Source of the DNA: Stenotrophomonas maltophilia
Lineage (GTDB): Bacteria; Pseudomonadota; Gammaproteobacteria; Xanthomonadales; Xanthomonadaceae
Assembly: GCF_013464485.1 (NCBI RefSeq)
Contig: NZ_RAUX01000038.1
Location: 826 to 64,825 of the forward strand
Direction: 5' to 3'
DNA length: 64,000 nt
The position numbers were made by a program, and so were the translations under genes. Numbering within the stretch: the stretch's first letter is position 1; the number at the start of each line of letters is the position of its first letter. The notes beneath the pieces are model-generated. The model searched no databases, was not told the origin of the DNA, and saw only the letters and a list, made by a program, of their open reading frames with translations. Shown one piece after another: positions 27,433-36,918 of the stretch.

Positions 27433-29523
27433 TCAGCGCCACGACCACTGCAGGCCGACGCTGGCCCGCCGTCCCGGTCCCGGCTCGTAGAAGCGACCAT
27501 TGCCGTCATTGACGATCACCGAGCCGATGTAGGCCTGGTCCAGCACGTTCTCCAGCCGGGCGAAGGCGCGCAGCTCGCCACCCGGCAGGGTCCAGCGGCG
27601 CCCGCCTTCCAGATGCAGCAGGGCGAAACCGGGCGCGCGCGCCGTAGCCACGTCATTGACCACGGTATCGGTGCTGGCCGAGGCCTCCAGCGCCCACTGC
27701 CAGTCGGCGGGGCTCCACTGCAGGCGGGCGAAGGCCTGCTGGCGTGGCACGCCGGGCAGGCGGCTGCCTGCAGCGACCCAACTGTTCGCGGTCAGGTACG
27801 GCGAGCGCACCTGCGCCTGCAGCCAGGTCCACGCCAGCTGCAGTTCCAGCTGTTCGGCCAACGGCTGGCGGTATTGCAGTTCCACGCCCTGGCGGCGGGT
27901 ACGGCCGATGTTGCGATAGGTGCTGCGCCCACCGATATTGCTGGCAACTGCCAGCTCGTCGTCGGTATCTGCGCGGAACAGGCTGATATCGAGCTGGGTT
28001 CCGCCTTGCGCATGCCACTTGCTGCCAATCTCCAGATTGCGGCTGCGGGCGGCCGCCAGATCCAGTGCCAATCCCGCCTGGCCGTCAGCGCGATAACCCA
28101 GTTCATTGAAGGTGGGGGTCTCGAAACCACGCCCCACGGCCGCGTGCAGCCGCCACTGCGGGCTGGCCTCGAAGCTGACGCCTGCCACTGGTGTGGTCGC
28201 CTGGTAGCGCCGGTGGCCGCTGTCATCCGGGTTGCGGGCGGTGATGTAGCGATCGTCCGAGTCGAAGCGCACGGTGCTGTGGCGCAGGCCGGCCAGCAGC
28301 GACCAGCGCGGGCTCCATTGCCACCAGGCCTGGGCGAACTGGTCCACATTCTGCACGACGTCGATCTGGTCACGACGCAGCCGCCCACGCACGCCCAAGG
28401 CGCTGCCGATGAAGTTCTCGTAGCCGGTGCGATGCTGGCGCTGGCGATCGGCGCTGAGCCCGGCCACCAGATCGAGGGGGCGGCCGGCGAGGTCACCATG
28501 CCACCCCCAGCGCGCGTCCAGTCCGCCGTAGCCGCCCTCCAGATCGATCACCCCTCCGGCATGCAGCGGATTGGCCTGCGCAGTCGGCGGAATCGGCAGG
28601 TACTGGCGCACCGCGCGCTGCCCGGCATAGCCCATCAACTGCCAGCGCTGCGCTCCCGTTTCACGGGTCCAGCGCAGGCCGGCCTGCTGCTGGCGCACCG
28701 ATTTGCGGGTGTTGTACTGGTGCGCCACCGCCATGGCCTGGCGCGGATCAGCCGCCACCAGGGCACGGGTCAGGCCCAGCGGATCCTGCGCATCTGGTGC
28801 TTCCAGTGCGTTGAGCAGCAGCTCCAGCCGCCCACCGCCCAGCTCTCCACCGATGCGTGCGTTGAGCGATTCACGGCGCGCGCGGCTGTGGTCCCGCCAG
28901 CCATCGGTGCGGAAGTGATTGGCGGCGATGTTGTAGTCCAGCACTTGGCCGGCACCCTTCAGCTGCGCACCGACACTGAGCGTGTTGTCGGCGCCGGCAT
29001 TCACGCGCAACCGCCACGGGTCGCCGGCCTGGCCCTGCGCGCTCCAGACCTGCAGCACGCCGCCCGAGGAATTGCCGTACAGCGCCGAGAACGGCCCGCG
29101 CAGCACCTCGATGCGTTCGGCGCCCAACAGGCTGGCATGCGACAGCTGGCCCTGGCCATCGGGCATGGTCGCGGGCACCCCGTCGATCAACACCCGCACC
29201 CCGCGCACCCCGAAGGTCGAGCGCGCGCCGAAGCCACGGATCGACAGCTGCGTGTCCTGGGCGAAGTTCTGCCGGTCGCGTGCCAGCAGCCCCGGTACCC
29301 CGGCCAGCGCCTCGGACAGCTGCGCGCCGGTGCCCGCGCGGCTGGCATCGATCCAGACCGTGTCCTGGCTGGCCGGCAGCGCGAACGGGTCGATGCCCGG
29401 CACTCGTGCGGCCTGTACCTGCACCGCAGGCAGGGCGGTGGGCGCAGGCTCGGCCACCGCCGCCCAGGGCGACAGCAGCAGGGCGGACAGGGGCAGGCAA
29501 CGGCGTCGTGCGGCGGGATTCAT
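27433..29523 (-). CDS. TonB-dependent receptor, PqqU/YncD-like
   Basis: A 696-residue outer-membrane receptor with a signal peptide (ALLLSPWAAVAE), TonB-box-like LPAVQVQAARV, a plug and a barrel ending in Trp-Arg. The plug carries ARDRQNFAQDTQLSIRGFG, DGVPATMPDGQGQ and EVLRGPFSALYGNSSGG. From memory these closely match E. coli YncD, now known as the pyrroloquinoline quinone importer PqqU. The shared GQGQ and GNSSGG segments favour this family over siderophore receptors. The substrate is therefore proposed to be PQQ. No PQQ synthesis or dehydrogenase gene is in the window. Confidence 0.75.
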   Translation of the reverse strand: MNPAARRRCLPLSALLLSPWAAVAEPAPTALPAVQVQAARVPGIDPFALPASQDTVWIDASRAGTGAQLSEALAGVPGLLARDRQNFAQDTQLSIRGFGARSTFGVRGVRVLIDGVPATMPDGQGQLSHASLLGAERIEVLRGPFSALYGNSSGGVLQVWSAQGQAGDPWRLRVNAGADNTLSVGAQLKGAGQVLDYNIAANHFRTDGWRDHSRARRESLNARIGGELGGGRLELLLNALEAPDAQDPLGLTRALVAADPRQAMAVAHQYNTRKSVRQQQAGLRWTRETGAQRWQLMGYAGQRAVRQYLPIPPTAQANPLHAGGVIDLEGGYGGLDARWGWHGDLAGRPLDLVAGLSADRQRQHRTGYENFIGSALGVRGRLRRDQIDVVQNVDQFAQAWWQWSPRWSLLAGLRHSTVRFDSDDRYITARNPDDSGHRRYQATTPVAGVSFEASPQWRLHAAVGRGFETPTFNELGYRADGQAGLALDLAAARSRNLEIGSKWHAQGGTQLDISLFRADTDDELAVASNIGGRSTYRNIGRTRRQGVELQYRQPLAEQLELQLAWTWLQAQVRSPYLTANSWVAAGSRLPGVPRQQAFARLQWSPADWQWALEASASTDTVVNDVATARAPGFALLHLEGGRRWTLPGGELRAFARLENVLDQAYIGSVIVNDGNGRFYEPGPGRRASVGLQWSWR

Positions 29524-29694
29524 GATTCAGGTTGATGGATCGGGCGGCAACGCACGCCATGGTACGAGGCCGCGGATGACGATGGCGGCGGCCAGCCCCG
29601 GCAGGCTTTGTTACGATGGGCTGTTTCCGGCCGAAAAGCCGCAGACCGCGTGGCGCAATTCCTCCCCCTTTCCGTCTACCGAACGAGTACCGCC

Positions 29695-30897
29695 GTGTCC
29701 TTCTTTGCAAACGTGGAACTGGTCCCAGGCGACCCGATCCTGGGCCTGACCGAGGCGTACAACGCCGACAGCCGCCCGACCAAGGTCAACCTGGGTGTGG
29801 GCATCTACTACGACGAGAGCGGCCGCATTCCGCTGCTGCGCGCCGTCAAGCAGATCGAGCAGCAGCTCGCCGCTGAAGCCAAACCGCGCGGCTACCTGCC
29901 GATCGATGGCCTGCCGGCGTACACGCAGGCCACGCGTGAGTTGGTGTTCGGCAAGGATTCGCCGCTGCTGGCCGCCGGCCGCGTCACCACCGCACAGACC
30001 GTCGGTGGCAGCGGTGCGCTGCGCGTCGGCGCCGACGTGCTGAAGAAGCTGCTGCCGCACGCCACCGTTGCGCTGAGCAATCCGAGCTGGGAAAACCACC
30101 GCGCCGTGTTCAGCGCGGCCGGCTTCGAGGTGGTGGAGTATTCCTACTTCGACCCGACCACCCACGGCGTCAACTTCGACGGCCTGCTGGCCGACCTGGG
30201 CAAGCTGGAAGCCGGCACCGTGGTGCTGCTGCATGCCTGCTGCCACAACCCCACCGGTGCCGACCTCACGGTCACCCAGTGGAAGCAGGTCGCCCAGCTG
30301 CTGAAGGACCGCCAGCTGTTCCCCTTCATCGACATGGCCTACCAGGGCTTCGACAAGGGCATCGAGCAGGACGGCGCCGCGGTGCGCATCATCGCCGAAG
30401 CCGGCATCGACAGCTTCATCGTCGCCAACTCGTACTCCAAGTCGTTCTCGCTGTATGGCGAGCGCGTGGGTGCGCTGTCGATGGTGGCGCCGACCGCCGC
30501 TGACGCCAAGGCCGTGCAGTCGCAGGTCAAGCGCGTGATCCGCACCATCTACTCCAGCCCGTCCACCCACGGTGCTGCGCTGGTGGCCGGCGTGCTGACC
30601 AACCCGGAACTGCGCGCGATGTGGGAGCAGGAGCTGACCGAGATGCGCGAGCGCATCCACGCCCTGCGCCAGGGCCTGGTCGAGAAGCTGGCCGCGGCCG
30701 GTGCGTCGCAGTTCGGTTTCATCAACGAGCAGGCCGGCATGTTCTCCTACTCGGGCCTGAGCCGTGAGCAGGTCGAGCGCCTGCGCGACGAGTTCGGCAT
30801 CTACGCCGTCGGCACCGGCCGCATCTGCGTGGCCGCGCTGAACCAGAACAACCTGGAATACGTCGCCAAGGCCGTGGCCACCGTCGCCAAGGGCTGA
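29695..30897 (+). CDS. tyrB: Aromatic amino acid aminotransferase
   Basis: A PLP-dependent class I aminotransferase (AspC/TyrB subgroup). It transfers amino groups between aromatic amino acids (or Asp) and 2-oxoglutarate. 400 residues. The N-terminus FFANVELVPGDPILGLTEAY is typical, and the Schiff-base Lys is in NSYSKSFSLYGERVG. The start is the GTG at 29695, because similarity begins exactly there; there is no ATG in the right place. It could be the phhC-type partner of phhA, although the two genes are 11 kb apart. AspC activity is an alternative. Confidence 0.87.
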   Translation: MSFFANVELVPGDPILGLTEAYNADSRPTKVNLGVGIYYDESGRIPLLRAVKQIEQQLAAEAKPRGYLPIDGLPAYTQATRELVFGKDSPLLAAGRVTTAQTVGGSGALRVGADVLKKLLPHATVALSNPSWENHRAVFSAAGFEVVEYSYFDPTTHGVNFDGLLADLGKLEAGTVVLLHACCHNPTGADLTVTQWKQVAQLLKDRQLFPFIDMAYQGFDKGIEQDGAAVRIIAEAGIDSFIVANSYSKSFSLYGERVGALSMVAPTAADAKAVQSQVKRVIRTIYSSPSTHGAALVAGVLTNPELRAMWEQELTEMRERIHALRQGLVEKLAAAGASQFGFINEQAGMFSYSGLSREQVERLRDEFGIYAVGTGRICVAALNQNNLEYVAKAVATVAKG

Positions 30898-30920
30898 AGC
30901 AACGCTCCAGTGGTTTGAAG

Positions 30921-30952
30921 ACAAAGGCGCCGAAAGGCGCCTTTGTTTTTTT
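30921..30952 (+). terminator. Rho-independent terminator of tyrB
   Basis: Stem AAAGGCGCC / GGCGCCTTT followed by seven T residues, 25 bases after the stop. Confidence 0.92.
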
Positions 30953-30998
30953 GCTCTTGCCTTTGCCATCCCCACCGCGCTCGCGGCGAACCTTGACG

Positions 30999-31106
30999 CT
31001 CGCGTGAGGGGGAGGCGATGCAGGACCGTTGGCGCCATGGATGGCGCCATCGAGCTTACAGGGACGTACTTGCAGCGTGTCCTGCATCGCCTCCCCCTCA
31101 CGCGAG
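30999..31106. repeat. Long perfect inverted repeat with structured loop
   Basis: A 28-bp arm (30999-31026, beginning CTCGCGTGAGGGGGAGGCGA) is perfectly complementary to 31079-31106. The 52-base loop holds the self-complementary TGGCGCCA and ATGGCGCCAT. Both flanks are intergenic (tyrB terminator on one side, fbp on the other). The arms do not begin with GTAG, so this is not a SMAG unit. It may be a different repeat family, a miniature mobile element or a structured RNA. Confidence 0.8.
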
Positions 31107-31232
31107 CCTCGACAAAAGGAAGGCGCCACGAGCGCAGCGCATCTGGAAACGATTACGCCTCCCCGCGCTCACGCACGCGCTGGCCGGACGGGCGACAATA
31201 GGCGTTTTCCCGCTGCCGAGACCTGCCCGACC

Positions 31233-32249
31233 ATGTCCCGTACTTCGTTGACCCGCTTCCTGATCCAGGAACAGCACGCCGGCCGCATCAATGCCGACCT
31301 GCGCCAGCTGATCGCGGTCGTCGCCCGCGCCTGCACCAGCATCTCCATCGCCGTCAGCAAGGGCGCCCTCGGCGGCGTGCTCGGCGAGGCCGGTACCGGC
31401 AACGTGCAGGGCGAAGCGCAGAAGAAGCTGGATGTGATCAGCAACGAGATCCTGCTCGAAGCCAACGCCTGGGGTGGCCACCTCGCCGCCTGCGCCTCGG
31501 AGGAAATGGACCACAGCCAGCCGGTACCGGACATCTACCCGCGCGGCGATTTCCTCCTGTTGTTCGATCCCCTCGATGGCAGCTCCAACATCGACGTCAA
31601 TGTCTCGGTGGGCACCATCTTCTCGGTGCTGCGTTGCCCGACCAATGTCGAGCTGCCGGGCGACGATGCCTTCCTGCAGCCGGGCAGCAAGCAGATCGCC
31701 GCCGGCTACTGCATCTACGGGCCCAGCACCCAGCTGGTGCTGACCGTCGGCCACGGTACCCACGCCTTCACCCTGGACCGCGAGAAGGGCGAGTTCGTGC
31801 TGACCACCGAGAACATGCAGATTCCGGCGGCCACCCAGGAATTCGCCATCAACATGTCCAACCAGCGCCACTGGGAAGCCCCTATGCAGGCCTACGTCGG
31901 CGACCTGCTGGCCGGCAAGGAAGGCGCGCGCGGCAAGAATTTCAACATGCGCTGGATCGCCAGCATGGTGGCCGACGTGCATCGCATCCTGACCCGCGGC
32001 GGCATCTTCATCTACCCGTGGGACAAGAAGGATCCGGGCAAGGCCGGCAAGCTGCGCCTGATGTACGAAGCCAACCCGATGGGCCTGCTGGTCGAGCAGG
32101 CCGGCGGCGCCGCCTGGACCGGTCGTGAGCGCATCCTCGACATCCAGCCCGACCAGCTGCACCAGCGCGTGCCGGTGTTCCTCGGTTCGCGCGAGGAAGT
32201 GGCCGAAGCCGTGCGCTACCACCACGCGCACGACGCCGCACAGGGCTGA
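31233..32249 (+). CDS. fbp: Fructose-1,6-bisphosphatase class 1
   Basis: Mg2+-dependent hydrolysis of fructose 1,6-bisphosphate to fructose 6-phosphate in gluconeogenesis. 338 residues. The metal and substrate motif [20 protein letters not shown] is complete, and the C-terminal [14 protein letters not shown] region is present. Start at 31233 ([14 protein letters not shown]); a purine-rich site is not obvious. Located after the long inverted repeat. Confidence 0.97.
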   Translation: MSRTSLTRFLIQEQHAGRINADLRQLIAVVARACTSISIAVSKGALGGVLGEAGTGNVQGEAQKKLDVISNEILLEANAWGGHLAACASEEMDHSQPVPDIYPRGDFLLLFDPLDGSSNIDVNVSVGTIFSVLRCPTNVELPGDDAFLQPGSKQIAAGYCIYGPSTQLVLTVGHGTHAFTLDREKGEFVLTTENMQIPAATQEFAINMSNQRHWEAPMQAYVGDLLAGKEGARGKNFNMRWIASMVADVHRILTRGGIFIYPWDKKDPGKAGKLRLMYEANPMGLLVEQAGGAAWTGRERILDIQPDQLHQRVPVFLGSREEVAEAVRYHHAHDAAQG

Positions 32250-32356
32250 GGCAGGTCCTCCGATATCGGTCATGGCAGTTCGATGACATGACCGTGGGGT
32301 GACACCGAGGGCGGCAAACGGCACCATCAAGCGGTTGCCGCCTAAGGAATGCACGC

Positions 32357-33064
32357 ATGCACGAGCAGAGCCCGGTCGATTTCATCGAAGTCATCCACAA
32401 CGCCGTCCCCAGCGAGGTCTGCGCGGCGATCGTCGAGCGCATGCGCGCTGCACAGGGCCTGCGGCCAGGTGCGGTGGGCAGTGGTGTGTTCCCGGAACTC
32501 AAGCACAGCAAGGATCTGCGCATCAGCGGTCTGGAAGGCTGGCAGGATGTGGACCATCAGCTTCAGCATGCGGTGTTCAACGGCCTGCTGACTTATCTAC
32601 GCCGTTATCCACAGGCATTGATCGCGCCGCTGATGTTGCAGATCCAGGACAGCAACGGCCAACCGCGACGCCTGTCTGCCGAGGACTTCCCCGACATGCC
32701 GCCGCAGCAGCTGGCGGATCTTGCCCGCACCTGCCTGCGCCCGGGTGCGATCAACCTGCAGTGGTACGCGGCAGGCGAGGGCGGCTATCCGTACTGGCAC
32801 TGTGAGCTGTACCCGAAGGATGTGCAGGCCGAGACCCTGCATCGGCACGTGCTGTGGACGCTGTACCTCAACGACGAATTCGAAGAGGGCGAAACCGAGT
32901 TCCTGTTCCAGGGGCGGAAGATCGTGCCGCGCACCGGCAGTCTGTTGATTGCGCCGACTGCGTTCACTCATACCCATCGTGGCAATCGCCCGCAGGGCGG
33001 GGACAAGTTCATCGCGACGAGTTGGATCCTGTTCCAGAGCGCGCAGAAGTTGTTCGGGGGCTAG
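32357..33064 (+). CDS. 2OG-Fe(II) oxygenase (prolyl 4-hydroxylase-like)
   Basis: A 235-residue protein whose C-terminal half (about 125-230) has the double-stranded beta-helix pattern of iron/2-oxoglutarate oxygenases. It contains GGYPYWHCELYP, LWTLYLNDEFEEGETEF, IVPRTGSLLIAPTAFTHTHRG and GGDKFIATSW. The proximal iron motif would be His-x-Glu (HCE) rather than the common His-x-Asp. The distal His is in THTHRG, and the 2OG-binding basic residue would be Lys. AAGGA is about 9 bases before the chosen ATG. Substrate unknown. Confidence 0.72.
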   Translation: MHEQSPVDFIEVIHNAVPSEVCAAIVERMRAAQGLRPGAVGSGVFPELKHSKDLRISGLEGWQDVDHQLQHAVFNGLLTYLRRYPQALIAPLMLQIQDSNGQPRRLSAEDFPDMPPQQLADLARTCLRPGAINLQWYAAGEGGYPYWHCELYPKDVQAETLHRHVLWTLYLNDEFEEGETEFLFQGRKIVPRTGSLLIAPTAFTHTHRGNRPQGGDKFIATSWILFQSAQKLFGG

Positions 33065-33119
33065 AAGTCGAGCTTGCTCGACTGCTTTCCCGTCCCCAAT
33101 CAAGCCAGCTCGACTCTAC
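33062..33119. repeat. Degenerate GTAG pair, GTCGAGC stem
   Basis: The right copy, read in reverse, starts GTAGAGTCGAGCTGGCTTG. The left copy (TAGAAGTCGAGCTTGCTCGA) has lost the exact head. They lie between converging genes. Confidence 0.6.
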
Positions 33120-34211
33120 TCAGAACAGACTGCCCTGCGGTGTGTCCTTCTTCGGCAGCAACGGCTTCTGGAACCGGCTGCAATCCAGCTTCGGCCAATG
33201 GCTGTTCTGTGCATTGAAGCCCAAACGCTTGCGCGCCAGCCTGAAGCGGTTGTTCAACAGATCGGCATACACGCCCTGGCCGCGCATGCGCGTGCCGAAC
33301 TGGCTGTCGTAGTCCTTGCCGCCGCGCAGCTGCTGGATGGTGCTCATCACGTGCGCAGCGCGATCGGGATGGTGCGTATCCAGCCAGTCGCGGAACAGCG
33401 GTGCCACTTCCAGCGGCAGGCGCAGCAGCACGTAGCCTGCGGTGCTGGCGCCGGCATCGTGCGCGGCCTCCAGCACGGCTTCCAGTTCGCTGTCGTTGAT
33501 CCATGGAATCACCGGCGCCACCATCACACCGACGGGAATGCCGGCCTCATGTAGTCGCTTCATCGCGCGCAGCCGTGCGTGCGGCGCCGATGCGCGCGGT
33601 TCCAGCTTCGCGGAGAGATGCGGGTCCAGCGAGGTCACCGAGAAATGCACGCTGACCAGATTCTCTGCCGCCAACGGTGCAAGCAGATCGATATCGCGCT
33701 CGACCAGCGCGTTCTTGGTGATCAGCGAGAACGGATGCTTGGTTTCCAGCATCACTTCGATCAGCTGGCGCGTGAGTTTGAATTTGCGTTCGATCGGCTG
33801 GTACGCATCGGTGTTGATGCCCAGCGCGATCGGTTGCGGCACATAGCCCGGCTTCGACAGTTCCTTGCGCAGCAACTGCGGCGCATTGGTCTTGGCGAAC
33901 AGCTTGGTTTCGAAATCCAGGCCCGGCGACAGGTTCAGATAGGCGTGCGAAGGGCGCGCGAAGCAGTAGGAGCAGCCATGCTCACAACCGCGGTACGGAT
34001 TTACCGATTGGCTGAAGCCGACGTCCGGCGAATTGTTGCGGGTGATGATGCTGCGCGCGGTTTCGGCGCGTACTTCGGTGCGCAGGCGGGGGGCCAGGAA
34101 TTCTTCGCTTTCGTCGACCGCCCAGCCGTCGTCCACCGCCTCGCTGACGGTGCTTTCAAAGCGCCCGGCAAGGTGGGACGTGGAACCTCGGCCCTTGATC
34201 GCGATACCCAT
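33120..34211 (-). CDS. PA0069-family radical SAM protein
   Basis: A 363-residue radical SAM enzyme of the spore-photoproduct-lyase-like group often annotated PA0069/SplB-like. The [4Fe-4S] motif is CEHGCSYCFARP (CxxxCxxC). Upstream is RTEVRAETARSIITRNNSPD, and FSVTSLDPHLSAKLEPRA is a typical conserved block. Substrate unknown; the family has been linked to nucleic-acid repair by similarity only. Lone gene, stop in the flank of a GTAG repeat. Confidence 0.82.
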   Translation of the reverse strand: MGIAIKGRGSTSHLAGRFESTVSEAVDDGWAVDESEEFLAPRLRTEVRAETARSIITRNNSPDVGFSQSVNPYRGCEHGCSYCFARPSHAYLNLSPGLDFETKLFAKTNAPQLLRKELSKPGYVPQPIALGINTDAYQPIERKFKLTRQLIEVMLETKHPFSLITKNALVERDIDLLAPLAAENLVSVHFSVTSLDPHLSAKLEPRASAPHARLRAMKRLHEAGIPVGVMVAPVIPWINDSELEAVLEAAHDAGASTAGYVLLRLPLEVAPLFRDWLDTHHPDRAAHVMSTIQQLRGGKDYDSQFGTRMRGQGVYADLLNNRFRLARKRLGFNAQNSHWPKLDCSRFQKPLLPKKDTPQGSLF

Positions 34212-34280
34212 GCCCGCAGGGTACGCCGCGCATGTCTCAGTGGCTGCGACGGCCGCCTGAAGGGTTCAGGGAAAGTCTGA

Positions 34281-34346
34281 GCCGAGCGTGGGCTCGGCTC
34301 TACAGTGGATACGGGTACTTTGTAGAGCCGAGCCCATGCTCGGCTG
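34281..34346. repeat. Two SMAG units, head to head
   Basis: The first unit ends in CTAC at 34303 and the second starts GTAG at 34322. Both have the GAGCCGAGC stem. The heads face each other, unlike the usual pairs here, where the heads point outward. Confidence 0.85.
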
Positions 34347-34356
34347 CATCCATCGG

Positions 34357-35100
34357 TCACAGCAGCGCCAGGTAGCCCCGCACCGTGGCATCCAGCCCGT
34401 CATACAGCGCTTCGCCGATCAGCGCGTGACCGATCGACACCTCCAGCACGTCCGGCACGTGGGCCAGGAAGTCACGCAGGTTGTCCTGCGACAGGTCGTG
34501 GCCGGCGTTGACGCCCAGTCCCACCGCCTGCGCGCGGCGCGCGGCGGTGGCGAACAGCGCCAGCATAGCCTCGGCGTCACCAGCGGCGTGCGCTTCGGCG
34601 TACGGGCCGGTGTACAGCTCGACGCGATCTGCGCCGACGGCTGCCGCTTGTTCCAGCAGCGGGTTGCCCGCATCAACGAACAGACTGACCCGGCACCCCA
34701 TTGCTTTCAGTTCGGCCACCAGCGGTCGCAGCCGCTCGGCGTCACGCTCGAAGTCGAAGCCATGGTCGGAGGTGATCTGCCCATCGCCATCCGGCACCAG
34801 CGTGGCCTGCGCCGGGCGGGTCTGCCCGCACAACGGCAGCAGCCCCGGGTAGCCCTCGCGCGGTGGCGCGAACGGGTTGCCTTCGATGTTGAATTCCACG
34901 CCCCGCGTGCGGGTCAGCGTGGACAGGGCCAGCACGTCCTCGGCGGTGATGTGGCGGCGGTCCGGCCGCGGGTGCACGGTGATGCCGTGCGCGCCGGCAT
35001 CCAGGCAGGCCTGGGCGGCGCGTACCACGTCCGGTTCGGCACCGCCGCGCGAGTTGCGCAGGACGGCGATCTTGTTGACGTTGACGCTGAGCTGGGTCAT
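34357..35100 (-). CDS. pdxJ: Pyridoxine 5'-phosphate synthase
   Basis: Condenses 1-deoxyxylulose 5-phosphate and 3-amino-2-oxopropyl phosphate to pyridoxine 5'-phosphate (DXP-dependent vitamin B6 pathway). 247 residues. N-terminal [17 protein letters not shown], substrate loop [12 protein letters not shown], and C-terminal [17 protein letters not shown] are all family features. It starts 9 bp after a small membrane-protein gene and is probably co-transcribed with it. Confidence 0.97.
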   Translation of the reverse strand: MTQLSVNVNKIAVLRNSRGGAEPDVVRAAQACLDAGAHGITVHPRPDRRHITAEDVLALSTLTRTRGVEFNIEGNPFAPPREGYPGLLPLCGQTRPAQATLVPDGDGQITSDHGFDFERDAERLRPLVAELKAMGCRVSLFVDAGNPLLEQAAAVGADRVELYTGPYAEAHAAGDAEAMLALFATAARRAQAVGLGVNAGHDLSQDNLRDFLAHVPDVLEVSIGHALIGEALYDGLDATVRGYLALL

Positions 35101-35109
35101 GGAACGGAA

Positions 35110-35385
35110 CTACTTGGAAAGAGGAGATGGATCGTGATCGTGGTCGGTGCTGTCGCCGGTGCGGCGGGCCTCGGCCTGCTCGCGCAGGCGGCGCAGTTCG
35201 TCGGCATCGATCAGGGTGGCCGGGTCGCGCTGCAGATCGCCGAAGCGGGCTACATAGCGGCCGCGCACCCAGGCGAGCAGGAAGGCGAGGGCGGCCACCA
35301 GGCACAGGGCCATCAGCCCGGCGCTGGGTGTCTTCAAGGCGAAGGCGAAGGAGCCCAGCGCCAGCAGCAGGTACAACCAGTACAT
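35110..35385 (-). CDS. Small membrane protein upstream of pdxJ
   Basis: A 91-residue protein with two N-terminal hydrophobic helices (LYLLLALGSFAFAL and LMALCLVAALAFLLAWV). A charged cytoplasmic tail follows (DADELRRLREQAEARR, ending in Asp/His-rich sequence). Start at the MYWLYLL ATG (35383-35385). Between cls and pdxJ in the same direction. Function unknown. Confidence 0.6.
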   Translation of the reverse strand: MYWLYLLLALGSFAFALKTPSAGLMALCLVAALAFLLAWVRGRYVARFGDLQRDPATLIDADELRRLREQAEARRTGDSTDHDHDPSPLSK

Positions 35386-35425
35386 AGTCGGGCTCCCCGG
35401 ATGATCGCCGCAGTGTAGCGCTGCG

Positions 35426-36886
35426 TCAGAGCAGCGGCGAGGCCAGCCGGGCGAAGGCCTCGGGCAGGCGGTGCAACCACAGCGAACGGCCGGCCTGGTC
35501 GTGCACGCGGGTGGCGCGCTCGAACTCGCCCTGCAGCAGCTCGGCCAGCGCGGCAACGCGGTCCCGGTCACTGATCATCATCGACAGCTCGAAGTTCAGC
35601 CGGAAGCTGCGATGGTCGAAGTTGGCGCTGCCGACGATGCAGACATCGTCGTCTGCGATGAAAGCCTTGGTATGCAGCATGCGCGGCCCGTACTCGTAGA
35701 TCTTCACCCCGGCGTGCAGCAGTTCATCGAAGTAGGAGCGCGCAGCCTGCGTGACAAACCAGGAGTCACTCATCTTCGGCACCAGCAGGCGTACGTCCAG
35801 CCCGCCCAGCGCGGCTGAGGTCAGCGCCATCCGTGCGGCTTCACCGGGCACGAAGTAGGGCGTCACCAACCAGACCCGCTCATGTGCCTCCTGGATCGCT
35901 GCCACGTGCAGCCGGTGGATGGTTTCCCAACCGGAGTCCGGACCGGAGACCAGCACCTGGGCGTTGATCGGGCCATCCGCGCGCAGCGGCATGTCGGCCG
36001 GCCAGAGGCGGGCGATGTCCATACGCGAGGGATCCTGCCCGGTGGCGTAGAGCCAATCCTCGGCGAACACCAGCTGCAGGCTGCGCACCACATGGCCACG
36101 GATGCGCATGTGCAGGTCGCGATAGGCGTCGGGACTGCGGCTTTCGTCTTCGTCGTCGGTGATGTTGATGCCACCCGTGAAGGCCAGGCGGCCATCGACG
36201 ATTACCAGCTTGCGGTGCGTGCGCAGATTCAGCCAAGGGCGCTTGAACGGTTTCAGCAGCTGCCGTGGGTGGAACCAGATCGCTTCGCCGCCGGCTTCCA
36301 GCAGCGGCTGCAGGAAGCGGCGGGGCAGGGCGGAAGAACCCACTGCATCCAGCAGCAGCCGCACCTGCACACCGGCCCGTGCGCGCTCGACCAGGGCATC
36401 GCGCAGGGCGGTGCCGACGTGATCGGGGTTGAAGATGTAGTACTCCAGGTGCACATGGTCCTGGGCCTGCGCCACCGCTTCCAACAGTGCGGCATAGGTG
36501 GCCGCTCCATCGACCAGCCAGGTCACTTCGGTCGCACTGCTCGGCGCCAGCCCGGTGGTGGCCTGCGCGATCTTGGCCAGTTCGGTGCAGTCGGCGTCGG
36601 GCGGGCAGACATCGCTGTAGTGCTCCATCCCCGAACGCGCTCGTCCGCGGCGCAGGCGCTGCCGCTTCACCTTCTGCGGGCCCAGCAGGTAGTAGATGAA
36701 CAGACCCAGGTACGGCAGCAACGCCAACGACAGGATCCAGCTCAGCGTGGCCACCGGTTCGCGCTTCTGCAGCATGATCCAGCCCGCCAGCGCGAAGAGA
36801 TACAGCAGGTAGGCCATCGCCAGGATCGTGCCCAGGTGGGCGATGCCGTCGAGCCAGTGGCGAAGGGAGTCGAAGAGGGCGAGCAT
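35426..36886 (-). CDS. cls: Cardiolipin synthase
   Basis: A phospholipase D-superfamily membrane enzyme that joins phosphatidylglycerol molecules into cardiolipin. 486 residues. Two N-terminal membrane helices (ILAMAYLLYLFALAGWIML and LSLALLPYLGLFIYYLL) precede two HKD motifs: HRKLVIVDGRLAFTGG and HTKAFIADDDVCIVGSANFD. Length and domain order match ClsA. The start MLALFDSLRHW is chosen over an ATG 11 codons earlier. Confidence 0.92.
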   Translation of the reverse strand: MLALFDSLRHWLDGIAHLGTILAMAYLLYLFALAGWIMLQKREPVATLSWILSLALLPYLGLFIYYLLGPQKVKRQRLRRGRARSGMEHYSDVCPPDADCTELAKIAQATTGLAPSSATEVTWLVDGAATYAALLEAVAQAQDHVHLEYYIFNPDHVGTALRDALVERARAGVQVRLLLDAVGSSALPRRFLQPLLEAGGEAIWFHPRQLLKPFKRPWLNLRTHRKLVIVDGRLAFTGGINITDDEDESRSPDAYRDLHMRIRGHVVRSLQLVFAEDWLYATGQDPSRMDIARLWPADMPLRADGPINAQVLVSGPDSGWETIHRLHVAAIQEAHERVWLVTPYFVPGEAARMALTSAALGGLDVRLLVPKMSDSWFVTQAARSYFDELLHAGVKIYEYGPRMLHTKAFIADDDVCIVGSANFDHRSFRLNFELSMMISDRDRVAALAELLQGEFERATRVHDQAGRSLWLHRLPEAFARLASPLL

Positions 36887-36918
36887 CCGCCGATCATAAC
36901 GGTCCAGACCGCCGGACA

